A DNA stretch of 64,000 bases from NCBI RefSeq assembly GCF_943734655.1, contig NC_071355.1, positions 94,061,449 through 94,125,448 of the forward strand, given 5' to 3'. The notes below the pieces were generated by a model that ran no database searches, had not been told where the DNA came from, and saw only the letters and a list, made by a program, of their open reading frames with translations. Of this stretch, positions 1-10,074 are shown piece by piece. How positions within the stretch are numbered: position 1 is the first letter of the stretch; each line of letters starts with the position of its first letter. The DNA is from Sabethes cyaneus (taxonomy: Eukaryota > Arthropoda > Insecta > Diptera > Culicidae). The position numbers were made by a program, and so were the translations under genes.

Positions 1-471
1 ACATTTGTCGGTAGTGATGCTGATTAGAATATACTTTGCTATTAAAAAATATTTTGTTGATCATGAATTCACATGAAGTTTTCGGAGAAATGTGTGTGCT
101 ATGTACCTAGGTTACATAAGATGAAAAGGTTTTATAGATTTAGTAGGCCTTTGCAATGTATTAGTGTCAACATTTTTGCTCACATATTACACTTTTGTAG
201 TATATTGCCTTGATTGTCGTATAGATTACATCATAACTAAGTACAAACACCAAGTTGGCGAACTAGTCGCTAGCAAACTAGATGTCCGAATGCTCAAAGT
301 TTGTATTTGAATTTGTTTCGTGCACGTGTATCCTAGCCGTGAATTGATGCCCTGCTAAATCCCAATACTTGTTAACATTATCTGAATTGCATTGATAAAA
401 AATTATACCCTAATATATGGCCACAGGGCCATAACAATTGGATAGTGGAAATTATTCTTACTTAATTTCAG
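1..471 (+). other. eag: eag intron, 3' part
   Basis: This AT-rich stretch has no supported coding region. It ends in a pyrimidine-rich tract and the acceptor TTAATTTCAG directly before the first eag exon in the window, so it is read as the end of an upstream eag intron. The rest of the channel gene (PAS, transmembrane and cyclic-nucleotide-binding domains) must lie to the left of the window. Confidence 0.6.
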
Positions 472-750
472 CTGCCAGCTAAGCTAACGCTAACCGAAGA
501 CTCTCGCGTCCTAACAACCGTCCCATCACCATCACCATCACCGTCACCTTCGTCCGGACCACCGTCGGCGAAAGGAGCGCGAGCTAGCAAGTGGGGTCGC
601 TTGCTCGGTAGTTCTAGCGTTGATTCGGCCAGCGATACTAGCACAAAGGTAGCTGTTTCGAGAAGCTTAAGTGCACGTGAAAGTTTGCGTGAAAGTGCAC
701 AAGGTAGAGCCAGTATTAGTTCGAGTAGTAATGGCGGTCAAGGCAATAAG
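472..750 (+). CDS. eag: eag potassium channel, penultimate exon
   Basis: This 279-base exon is open throughout and reads 93 residues in phase 0. It starts after a clear acceptor at 470-471 and ends in AATAAG followed by the donor GTAGCT at 751. The peptide has a Ser-Pro repeat near residues 18-27 and the block ASKWGRLLGSSSVDSASD, which I recognise from the cytoplasmic C-terminal region of insect Ether-a-go-go (KCNH/Kv10) voltage-gated potassium channels. It continues in frame into the next exon after an 87-base intron. What is seen is the two spliced C-terminal exons; the identity rests on recalled similarity to Drosophila Eag. The transmembrane pore is outside the window. Confidence 0.85.
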
Positions 751-837
751 GTAGCTTTCAATGTGTTTTGCATGCATTGCACTTCACATTGCATTGTGAT
801 TGAATTTTCTGTTGTTTGTTTTTTGCACTTCTGTTAG

Positions 838-1683
838 ATTTTCCCAAAAGCCCCAAAGTTATCGGCTGGACCAGCCACATTAGCACGGCAGGATACTATC
901 GACGAGGGAGGAGAAGTTGATCATACGCCCAATCGAGAACGACCAGGTGTGGTGCATATTGAACGAGACGGCAGCAAACCGCCTTCCTTGGAGCGACAGC
1001 CTACCGAACGAGATCGTTTGTTAGATAGTTCTAGTACAAATAGAGAACGTGAACGTGAGCGAGAACGTGAACGAGAACGAGAGCGTGAGCGAGAAAGAGA
1101 GCGAGAACGAGAACGACACATGGATCGAAACCTCTCGCTTGAGCGTGAAAGACAGATAGAAATGGCCCAATCTAGAGCGACCACATCCGATACGTATGAT
1201 ACGGGCCTCCGTGAGCAGCCATCAACGCTTGCACAACGGGACTTAATCGCGACTGTGTTAGATATGAAGGTAGATGTCCGCTTGGAAATGCAGCGGATGG
1301 CACAAAGGATGAGCAAAATCGAAGAACTTCTGAATGATCTAATAAATCGAATACAAATCGATTCATCCGGCCAGAGTTCTCCCGGAGACATGACCGGCAC
1401 CAACGTCGTGCCGACATCCAATGCTAGCACAAACAACCCCAGCTCTAATCCGAGCCCAACGACAACCATGCTGAATCCGACGACAACCGCTGTCGCTGGT
1501 ACAGCAACCCCACCAATATCGCTGATTCCCGGAGGAAACGGATTAGGACCTATACTGCTGCGAAAGCGAAGGTCCAAGAGTCGCAAAGCGCCTGCGCCTC
1601 CCAAGCAGAGCCCCGAACAGACAAGGCTGCTCGAGGCAGAACCATCGTCATCGTCCTCCACAAGAAAGCGCGAGTTCCTCTAG
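838..1683 (+). CDS. eag: eag potassium channel, terminal exon
   Basis: The last exon begins at 838 after the acceptor CTGTTAG and reads IFPKAPKLSAGPATLARQD onward to a TAG at 1681-1683, giving 281 residues; with the previous exon 374 residues of Eag are visible. Blocks recognised from insect Eag include LARQDTIDEGGEVD, RQIEMAQSRATTSDTYDTGL, and at 1225-1353 a conserved helical block (AQRDLIATVLDMKVDVRLEM and onward). In KCNH channels that block is the C-terminal tetramerising coiled coil. A basic motif KKRRSK-like (RKRRSKSRKAPAPPKQ) follows near 1560-1610. The chain ends in REFL. The oddity is a pure Arg-Glu tract between the first block and the coiled coil. The channel opens on depolarisation in neurons and muscle (family knowledge). 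Confidence 0.93.
   Translation: MFPKAPKLSAGPATLARQDTIDEGGEVDHTPNRERPGVVHIERDGSKPPSLERQPTERDRLLDSSSTNRERERERERERERERERERERERERHMDRNLSLERERQIEMAQSRATTSDTYDTGLREQPSTLAQRDLIATVLDMKVDVRLEMQRMAQRMSKIEELLNDLINRIQIDSSGQSSPGDMTGTNVVPTSNASTNNPSSNPSPTTTMLNPTTTAVAGTATPPISLIPGGNGLGPILLRKRRSKSRKAPAPPKQSPEQTRLLEAEPSSSSSTRKREFL
1042..1116 (+). repeat. Arg-Glu dipeptide tract inside eag
   Basis: Seventy-five bases encode 25 residues of strictly alternating Arg and Glu, just before the conserved HMDRNLSLERE block. The codons vary (CGT, CGA, AGA; GAA, GAG), so it is not a pure hexanucleotide microsatellite at DNA level. The antisense strand is also open here and gives a spurious Ser-Arg ORF. Confidence 0.9.
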
Positions 1684-2324
1684 CCCCGGATTCTACTGCG
1701 ACATCAGACAGACACTAGCTCGAGCGAACAACAGCAATAGTTAACTGGGAGTACTACTTTTCTTGCGCGTCGTCGTATATGACGAAGTCTTTGGTACACT
1801 CACTGCACTTGTTGCAATTAAACTGCTGACACTTCTCTGAACTTTACGAAATTTAATTAGTTATTAATCAAGTATATCCAGATATTTTGGGTTGTATTGA
1901 ATCAGGCTAAATTTTGTTTTGTACCAGCTCTATCGGAAATTACCTATTAATAACACTACTTATTCTTAACATAATGTGTTCCTCAACAACATTCGGATGT
2001 CGAGTACCTCACAATAGGCCGTACCAACAGTGTACGACTTTGAAATTTCGCTGAGCCGTTCTCGTAGCACTGTCGTCCGGCCCACCGCAGTCTACCGACT
2101 CTTACCAGATATATGATGGGTATCTTAAAGCAGTGCCCGTGGTTCGTCATTCATACTTCGCCAAATTTCATTCGCAGCACCTTCCGTTAGAACACGGCAA
2201 GGACGCGTACGCCCTCCGTGAGCAGCGTCACAGTTTCAAGTCTATCTTGATCGTCCGATCGTCCGATCGACACAACACTAAATCCATTGTAACTCTGAAC
2301 TATCATATGCGACTTTGAAGTCGA
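1684..2324 (+). other. eag 3' UTR and downstream flank
   Basis: This is the sequence after the eag stop codon. No AATAAA or ATTAAA hexamer is visible before the LINE fragments begin, so the 3' end of the transcript could not be placed. No coding region is supported. Confidence 0.4.
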
Positions 2325-2462
2325 TTGGATCCACTGTATACTGGAGTTGCAATTCACCTTAACGCCTTTCCTTTAAATAGGGCAGATAGCACAGCACGGA
2401 AAACTATCCGGAATTCGACCTTAGAACTTCCAGAACAGCAGCGATCTTCTCCTCTAGTTGGT

Positions 2463-2600
2463 GTAGCTCTAGAGCTCGAGCTCGACACATGGAATGTTCA
2501 AACTCATCGTAAACCGGCACGAGCTGACGTGCTTACTCAAGAGCTATATCGACTAGGGATGAAGATCGCTGCTAGATCGCTAGAAGTCTGGTGGCTAAAT
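2463..2600 (+). mobile_element. LINE endonuclease N-terminal fragment
   Basis: The plus strand encodes a short block (LDTWNVQTHRKPARADVLT, then ELYRLGMKIAA) that matches the start of the AP-endonuclease domain of insect LINEs, where TWNVRTL and a Glu of LQE(V)RW are catalytic landmarks. The reading is decayed after this block. It lies head to head with a minus-strand remnant that starts at about 2601. Confidence 0.6.
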
Positions 2601-3440
2601 TCAGAAGAAAGATCCATCCACTGAATTGAATGCCTGCAATAGCCATTCAGGTACCGCTAGCCCATCCGTCCACTTTTTCGGTAGACATTCCAAAATGTAA
2701 ATCTTGACAATCAATTGACGCAACCAGCTGGCCAGCTTGTTCGGGCCCATTTTGATAATTTTGTTTGGGGTTGGTACATCTCCGTCGCTCGCTGCATCAA
2801 GGATGTCGCTTCCTTCGCTATCTTGGCTTTCAACTTTAACACCACTCAAGTGTTTATCGAAACACTGCATCTACCTTATAACCACTGCACGGTCGTTTAT
2901 CAAAATACCTCCCTCCTCATCCATCATCCATCCTTTGCGAGATACGTAGAGTTTTTGATAGAATCTCCGTGCATGATGAAAACGGAACAGCTGTTCGGGT
3001 TTTTCGTACTATTTCTCCACTGATGACGCTTCTTTTCCTGGAAGAATCGTGTTTGTTTCCTCCGCTTCTGGGTAACTGTCTCACATTCTGATGAAGGGTT
3101 CTACGCAGCATTATTACAAGCGCTGCATTCCTTTCATCAAACGATGCTCCACCGTTGAAACAGGTATTGCTAATAACTGCTTAATTGGTTTCGATGTACG
3201 ATGCTATTCTAACAAGCCGGTCGTCGTATGTACGATCTCGGCTAGATTGCATCTGTGAAGTCTGTCAATAAAGAAGGATCAAGTCTTAGAAAGGACCTAT
3301 TCTAGCAGCGCGATTTCAACGGGCGATACATAACTTTCAGTGATATCTGGATGCGTCAGGCGCATGCAACTATACCGTGGCATGCCATAGTATCGCATGT
3401 TGTTTACAACAAAGGCACCGTCACTAGGCATCTATAACCT
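2601..3440 (-). mobile_element. Degenerate LINE remnant, same family as 3520-5725
   Basis: Minus-strand translation gives ASDGDVPTPNKIIKMGPNKL and LRQLIVKIYILE, a decayed version of the linker and RT start seen in the better copies at 4599-5456 and 35789-36946. DNA similarity continues at 2990-3110 (the charged linker) and at 3350-3440, where the sequence resembles 36415-36500. Several stops and deletions make it non-coding. It is older than the neighbouring copies. Confidence 0.75.
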
Positions 3441-3519
3441 CGAAAATAATAATGTTATTTCGTTCAGTTCAGTGATCACTAAATGTACCAAAGACGGAGA
3501 TTATGTTGGAAGTTAGTAC

Positions 3520-5725
3520 TACTTACTTACTTACTTAATTGGCCTAACGTCTTACGACAAGGCCTGCGCAGTATAATTTCTCCATCTGTTTCGGTCCATG
3601 GCAACTGATATCCAGTTCCGCGGGCACCCAGTGCTCGCCAGATCTCGCTCCACCTGGTCTTGCCACCTCGCTCGCTGTGCCCCTCTTCGTCTTGTTCCTA
3701 CCGGATTTGATGCGAAAACCATTTTTGCAGGCTAGTTGACCGGCATTCTTGCAACATGTCCTGCCCAACGTATCCGTCTAGCTTTAACCACTTTCTGAAT
3801 ACTTGGTTCGCCGTAGAGACGCGCGACCTCGTGGTTCATTCTTCGCCTCCATACACCGTTCTCTTACACTCCGCCAAAGATGGTTCTTAGCACCCGCCGT
3901 TCGAAAACTCCGAGTGCTCGTAGGTCATCTTCTAGCAGTGTCCACGTTTCGTGCCCGTAGAGGACAACCGGTCTAATTAGCATTTTTTACAGTGTGTACT
4001 TTGTACGGGGGCTCAGTGTTTGTGGAGTCCGTGGTAGGCCCGACTTCCGCTGATAATACGTCTTTTAATCTTACGGCTGGTATTGTTGTCCTCTGTTGCC
4101 AGTGAGCCAAGGTATACGAACTCGTCGACTACCTCGAACTCATCCCCGTCGATTACCACGGTACTGCCCAAGCGGGCCCTATCGCGTTCGGTCCCGCCCG
4201 CCGGCATATACTTCGTTTTAGACGTATTTATCTTCAGTCCAATCTTCTCTGCTTCGCGTTTTAATCTAGTGTACTGATCTTCCACCGCCTCAAATGTTCT
4301 GCCGACAGCATCCACGTCGTCATCAAAGCAGGTAAATTGACTGGATTTATTGAAAATCGTGCCCCGCATTTCGATCGCCGCTCGTCTTATAACACCTTCA
4401 AGCGCAATGTTGAATAGCAGGCAGGAAAGACCATCTACTTGTCGAAGTCCCATGCGAGATTCGAATGGGTCCAACAATCCGCCCGAGATTCTCACACAGC
4501 ACTAGATCCCATCCATCGTAGCCATGATAAGTCTAGTAAGCTTACCCGGAAAGCCGTTTTCGTCCAAAATTTTCCAAAGTTCTTTTCGGTTTACGCGATC
4601 ATATGCGGCTTTGAAATCGATGAACAGATGGTGCGTGAGGACTCGGAATTCGTGGCACTTCTGGAGGATCTGCCGCAGGGAAGATCTGGTCCGTTGTAGA
4701 CCGACCCACCATGAAGCCGGCCTGGTAACTTCCCACAAATCTATTGGCTATTGGCGATAGTCGATGAAAGATGACTTGGGACAGCACTTTGTAGGCGGCA
4801 TTCAGGATAGTGATTGCTCGGTAGTTCTCACAATCCAGCTTATCACCTTTTTTGTAGATAGGGCAGATAACCCCGTCTTTCCACTCCTCCGGTAGTCGTT
4901 CCGTATCCCAAATCTTGACAATCAATTGATGCAGACAGCCAGCCAGCTTGTCCGGGCCCATTTTGATAAGTTTCGCTCCAATGCCATACTTTCCCGCTGC
5001 TTTGTTGTTCTTCAGCCGCTGGATGGCTTCTTTAACTTCCCTTATCGATGGGGGTGGCACATCTTCGTCGCTTGCTGCACCAATGTGGTCACTTCCTCCG
5101 CTATCATGGTCTTCCGCCTGCACGCCATTCAGGTGATCATCGTAGTGCTGCTTCCACCTTTCGATCACCGCACGGTCGTCAGTCAAGATACCTCCATCTT
5201 TATCTCTGCACATTTCTGCTCGCGGTACGAACCCTTTGCGAGATCCGTTGAGTCTCTGATAGAACTTCCGTGTGTCGTGAAAGCGGTACAGCTGTTCGAG
5301 TTCTTCGCACTCCTTCTTCTCTTGGTGGCGCTTCTTCTCCTTGAAGAGTCGGGTTAGTACTACGTGTTGTGCTGTTCTTGGAGTCCTCCTTCTGACCGAC
5401 CTAAGCATGATAATATCTGCATTTGGGCAATGGTCATATGCGCACTCTAGCTGCACGTAAAATTCATCTTTGTCATCTTCGGTACTTCCTAGCTGGGATC
5501 TGGCAGTGGCGGTCCTTTATTATCAGTATTTGGGGGTTTATCGACCGCTGCCCGATTACCCACTCCTGTATCGCGTCCATATCATAATCACAGCTATGTC
5601 CAGCTCGTTTGTCCGTAACTCTCGTGCTCTGCTCTGGTGGGCAGCATAATCATTTATATACGTACATACAATCGCCGGCTTCTAGTGTTTTAAATGCTGT
5701 CTGCTTGCGTTGTCCGCTACTAACC
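3520..5725 (-). mobile_element. LINE retrotransposon copy A (endonuclease-RT), defective
   Basis: This minus-strand non-LTR retrotransposon ends in a (TTAAGTAAG)-type tail, seen as CTTACTTACTTACTTAA at about 3522-3538. In element order it has a remnant of the endonuclease region (about 5370-5560), the charged linker and first RT motifs (4599-5456: LYRFHDTRKFYQRLNGSRKG, then an NNKAAG..GIGAKL block, ICPIYKKGDKLDCENYR, and SYQAGFMVGRSTTDQI), and the palm region (4013-4738: FIDFKAAYDRVNRKELW, MGLRQVDGLSCLLFN, FDDDVDA in place of FADD/YADD). A post-RT region follows, with only an early stop and a truncated 3' ORF. Compared with the copy at 34706-37572 it lacks about 640 bp of endonuclease and linker sequence near 5355, and it has frameshifts. 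The clade was not assigned. Confidence 0.88.
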
Positions 5726-5731
5726 GTGAAG

Positions 5732-6349
5732 GGTGTCCCACATCAAATTGCATCACGGAAAAAACGCTCCTTGAAATAGATCTGCCCGATTGCAGTCCCG
5801 GTACTTACGAACGGCGCACTTCGTTTGCCACATGAGCAGATCGCTTGCCAAATCATGTATTTCTTAATAAACGTTGAAAGTTTACTTCCTCCGGTACATC
5901 CAACTTGTGCTGGGCGGTGAAGAACAGTAACCACGGACCGGGAACTTTGTACGTATGCAGTCCCTCCTGGTCCTTGCCTCTTTGAACGAAAGACTTGGAC
6001 AGCTTCAACTTTTTGGTCACATCCCTGACCGAAGCATTGCGATTCCGCTTGAACGCTTTCACGTCACGCTTGTGGTCCTGATCACTAATAGAACATTCAT
6101 TCTGATCGCATTTTTCCTTCCGTTCGATGTCTCAATGAGAGGTTTGAGGATTTTCCAGGTGCTTGCGCAAAATCAATTCACGACGTTGCTTTTCGAGTCA
6201 TTTTTTCCAATTTTCAAAAAACTGACAGCAATAAAAATACACTGTTAACAATACACTCTAAGCTATTTCTATCCACATTTTTAAGAGAAAATACCCAATG
6301 GGTAAGATTTTAAAGTGTTCTTCCGTGATGCAATTTGAAGTGGGACACC
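5732..6349 (-). mobile_element. Internally deleted mariner/Tc1-type transposon
   Basis: The ends are inverted repeats of about 30 bp: GGTGTCCCACATCAAATTGC at 5732 and its imperfect complement ending at 6349. Between them, minus-strand reading gives two transposase pieces: a helix-turn-helix region (5853-6062, RNASVRDVTKKLKLSKSFVQ) and a catalytic-core piece (5743-5934, MIWQAICSCGKRSAPFVSTG). These match the mosquito mariner group as I recall it (ITmD37E-like, tentative). The middle of the gene, with the first catalytic Asp, is missing, so the copy is dead. It sits at the 5' edge of LINE copy A. Confidence 0.8.
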
Positions 6350-6456
6350 GTTTACTATCTGCGTAGTGCAATTGTCTTAGGTCCCGAGAGCTACAAAAAC
6401 TAGAGCCCAAAAATTCACTTTCGAAGAAAAGGCTCGTCAGGCCGCGACCGCCACAC

Positions 6457-7145
6457 TTACTTACTTAATCATCTCCAGGCCGTGGTTTCCTCTGCTGTAC
6501 GAAGAAGTCGACTCCATTCCACTCGGTCCATGGCCGCAATACGCCAGCCACGTAGTCTACGTAGGGTCCGCAGGTCGCCTTCCACTTGATCGATCCATCT
6601 TGCTCACTGCGCGCCCCGCCGTCTCGATCCAGTCGGATGGTTATTGAGAAATTTTTTAACCGGGCTGTCGTCCGACATCCTCACGACATGCCCAGTCCAG
6701 CGCAGGCGACCGATTTTTGCGGTGTGAGCGACAGGTGGTTCCCTAAGCAGCTGATGCAATTCATGGTTCGTTCGCCTCCTCCACGTTCCGTCTTCCATCT
6801 GCACTCCGCCGTAGATGGTGCGCAACACCTTCCGTTCGAAAACACTATGCTCCATGTCTCATGACCGTAAAGGACTACCGGTCTAATCAGCGTCTTGTAA
6901 ATTGTTAACTTCGTGCGGTGGCGAATTTCGTTCGATCGCAGCGTCCTACGGAGTCCAAAATACGCACGGTTTCCTGCCATAATGCGTCTTTGTATTTCTC
7001 TGCTGGCGTCGTTGTCTGCGGTACGGTATCCCAGATACACGAACTCTTCTACCACCTCGATTTCATCACCGTCTAAATGAATCCGGGGAGGGAGGTCAGC
7101 ATTCACTTCTCTCTCTCACTTCCTTTCATGTATTTGGTTTTCGAT
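6457..7145 (-). mobile_element. LINE 3' fragment, related second family
   Basis: This 5'-truncated LINE ends in CTTACTTACTTAA at about 6458-6470. Minus-strand reading gives the end of the RT thumb and the C-terminal region in two frames: 6681-7106 (VVEEFVYLGYRTADNDASRE, then TKLTIYKTLIRPVVLYGHET) and 6604-6855 (FERKVLRTIYGGVQMEDGTW, RLRWTGHVVRMSDDSP). It matches the equivalent region of the copies at 4013 and 34941 but is clearly diverged, so it represents a sister family with the same type of 3' tail. Confidence 0.85.
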
Positions 7146-10074
7146 GACAAGTCCAATCCGTTTGGTTTTAGCTTTCAGTCCGATGTACGTTTCCGGCACA
7201 CTTGCCGCAGTTGATTACACGATCTTCTCATGGGTACTTGCATGCAAGTTGGCATTACAAAAATATAGAGGTTCGGTTGTTGGAAAATTAAGGATCACTA
7301 AGTGGAAACTGTGTTTCGCCTTGAATACAGTTCTTCGCCAATTGGCTATATAATTTACCATTTGTGATTTTGTGCAGTATTCTCTGCTGATGTAAAAGGG
7401 AATGTAAAGTTGAGAAGAATTACCGCAATAGCAGGTATTGGTATTACTTTTTTAATTTGAGAAATTAAAACCATGGGCACCAGCATATTTTATATCACAT
7501 ATTTCAATAAATATAATTTATATCTTACAGACTAATTAATTACATTTCGTAGATTTCGTAAAGTTCAGAGATTGACAGTTAAGCAACAAGTTCTAAACCC
7601 GAGTAGAGGTACACAACCGAGGAAAGAATGTAATCGAAACAACCGAAGGTATCAAAACCTGTAACCTATCGTATATTTACTCATCGACAACAAAAGGAAA
7701 TTGTTACAATTTGTATGATATAATCAAAACACTGAATCTTCCTGTTATATCTCTTTCGATTTGTTTTCTTGTTTAGTTTGCTGTTAGTTAAAGTTCATCA
7801 AAGAGTATTATTTACTACTAAGAAAATCATTATTTATTATCGCCCCGTCGAGCGAGTGAGCGATTCGAACGATTTCCTAATCATAAATGTGGCAATCAAT
7901 CTCGATAGTTTTCCGATGACGAATGTATTTTTATATAAAGCTTTTCATCCGAAAAAAAACTACACCATGGGTATAGTTTAGTTCATTAGGTTTGCTTTCT
8001 ACCGCTCGGATTATGGTGCTTCAACATAATGCAAATCTGAAAACAAAATGTAAACGCTATCAATCCGCAGCAGACTGATTTGAGAACAATCATTTAGTAT
8101 TGGGAATGTCAAATGAAACGCTTTTTATTCAGACTAGTAGTAGTTATTGAACTAAATTCACCAATAGTTACGATGGTTAATAACATGATTGGTTTTCTGT
8201 ATCATTGATTATTGATTGGTATTTTCATACAAATAGTGCGGCAAAAGCTACTGAATTAAAAAAAAAACAATTGACAATGGTTTCGCTAATCAGCTTTTAT
8301 ATAAAAAATCGGGAAGGATTGTTACATGGAGTGTTTGTTCCGTAGGATATTTGAGAAGTAGTAACATGTACATAAGATCTTTTATAGCAAAATATGATAG
8401 GACACGAAACAAACTGTAGGAATTTTTAAAACCGAGAATGCAATGTTCAAGCGGGTAAGACAACTAATCGGTTAGGTTTTTTTACTCTCGATAGCAATCG
8501 TGCGTGTTGAAATTTTACCGACGCTTAGTTCTTCTTTGAATAAATTACTACTGAAAAAATAAACGATTGTCGCTAAGTCGTTGATTTATTAACTAGGTTA
8601 ATCGAATTCGGATTGCAAAATCGTTATCAGCTATTCTAAGCATTGAATACGTCAAAAAAAACTGTATAATACTGATACTACGCCTTAAACCGCCAAACGG
8701 TTACACGCACTGCATAATCATTGACATTTAGAAGAAAACTACACATATTTAGCCAATTCCTAAGCAGATTTATTGCGTGAATACACTCAGAAACATAGGT
8801 TGAACTATACTAATTTAATTACGTTGTTTACGGTAGTCTCTGCCCATTGAATGGTTTTCGTAGAGTAAATGAACGAATATATTACAATGGTAATCATAAG
8901 CTTGTATATTCGCTCAATATAGGCTTAAGTTTTGTGCTATAGATAATTTCCGGGCACATCAAAACACTATTGAAATCTTTTAGAATTGGAGTCGAGGTTT
9001 GTTTTTCAATTGTTAAATTACACTTACACAGCAATGGGCTATGCTGCGTGTTTCGAAAATAATACATGTTATTTATTGTCTATAACTGACAACATGATCC
9101 CAAACTATCAAAATTATAAACATAGCAGTTCGATTTTTTGGTGTAATTTTTCAGTATTTTGTTTTTATTTTCATCTCATCATCACAAAAAGAAAAAAAAT
9201 ACATGACGCTGCTCCGTTAGTTTAGTTTTCCAGTCTTTTATTTACAAAAAAATGCAAAATAGATTCCATTCTTTTCATAAATTATTATATCTGAACAGAG
9301 AACAAAACCTAAAAAAGTTTGGCTGATGGGCTACTTTTAAAAATTTGTCTAAAACTCATTCGCACTCAATCGGCCATTATTCAAAAGTAAGCATTATTGA
9401 CTGCAATTGATTACAACAAACTTGTATTGTAAGCTTCGTTTCAATATTAGATTGGAAGCATTATTTCTTGTTTTATTATACTTGGAACTATGAATACAAG
9501 AAGGCTTTTGTCAGAGTGTAATAAAGCTACAGCAATCATTTCAATAAGCTATCATTTCACAGCTCCTTAGATACCTATTATAACATTTTCATTGCCCATG
9601 TAGTTTGTAGTAAAAAGTAAAAGTTGGTGAAGTAACACAGTAATATCGCATTCATAGCATTTTTTTTAGATTTTGTTGAGCACTGTTATATTTCCTTAAT
9701 TTTCACAAGTAATCCGCTGGTCGGTTTTGCTAAACTACAATCTCACTCCAAACTATACACTTAAGCTGATTCAACGAAAATGTACTATTATTATTTCAAT
9801 GATTTTCCTCTTCCTTCACCAAACAAAAAATTTAATTATATTTGCTATCAATTCAGATTCAAACTCCTAACATTTTAATAGTAAAATAAAAACGGGACAA
9901 AGACGCAATGAATTCAAGCTAATGAACAAGACAACCAAAAAAAAACCTTTAATGTAAATAATTTGGGAAAATATTATACAACCATAACAACAGAGGAAAC
10001 TGTAAAATTCTAAATAAAAAGCAGCGACACAATAATTAAGCAATTTCGACTTCGGTTTGTTCGTTTATTCATTT
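7146..10074. other. AT-rich non-coding region
   Basis: I see no gene, inverted-repeat element or recognisable transposon in this 2.9 kb. It is AT-rich with short homopolymer runs. The right end may include the 3' UTR of the cathepsin O-like gene: a minus-strand AATAAA (TTTATT at 10063-10068) lies about 10 bases past that gene's stop. Confidence 0.4.

Noticed and set aside
921..1661. 246-codon antisense ORF rich in Ser-Arg
   Set aside because: It is the mirror of the eag terminal exon; the Arg-Glu tract and its codon bias keep the other strand open. Eag similarity fixes the plus strand.
7769..9225. Short plus-strand ORFs in the AT-rich gap
   Set aside because: They are short, biased to AT-rich codons, and have no domain, splice context or repeat similarity.
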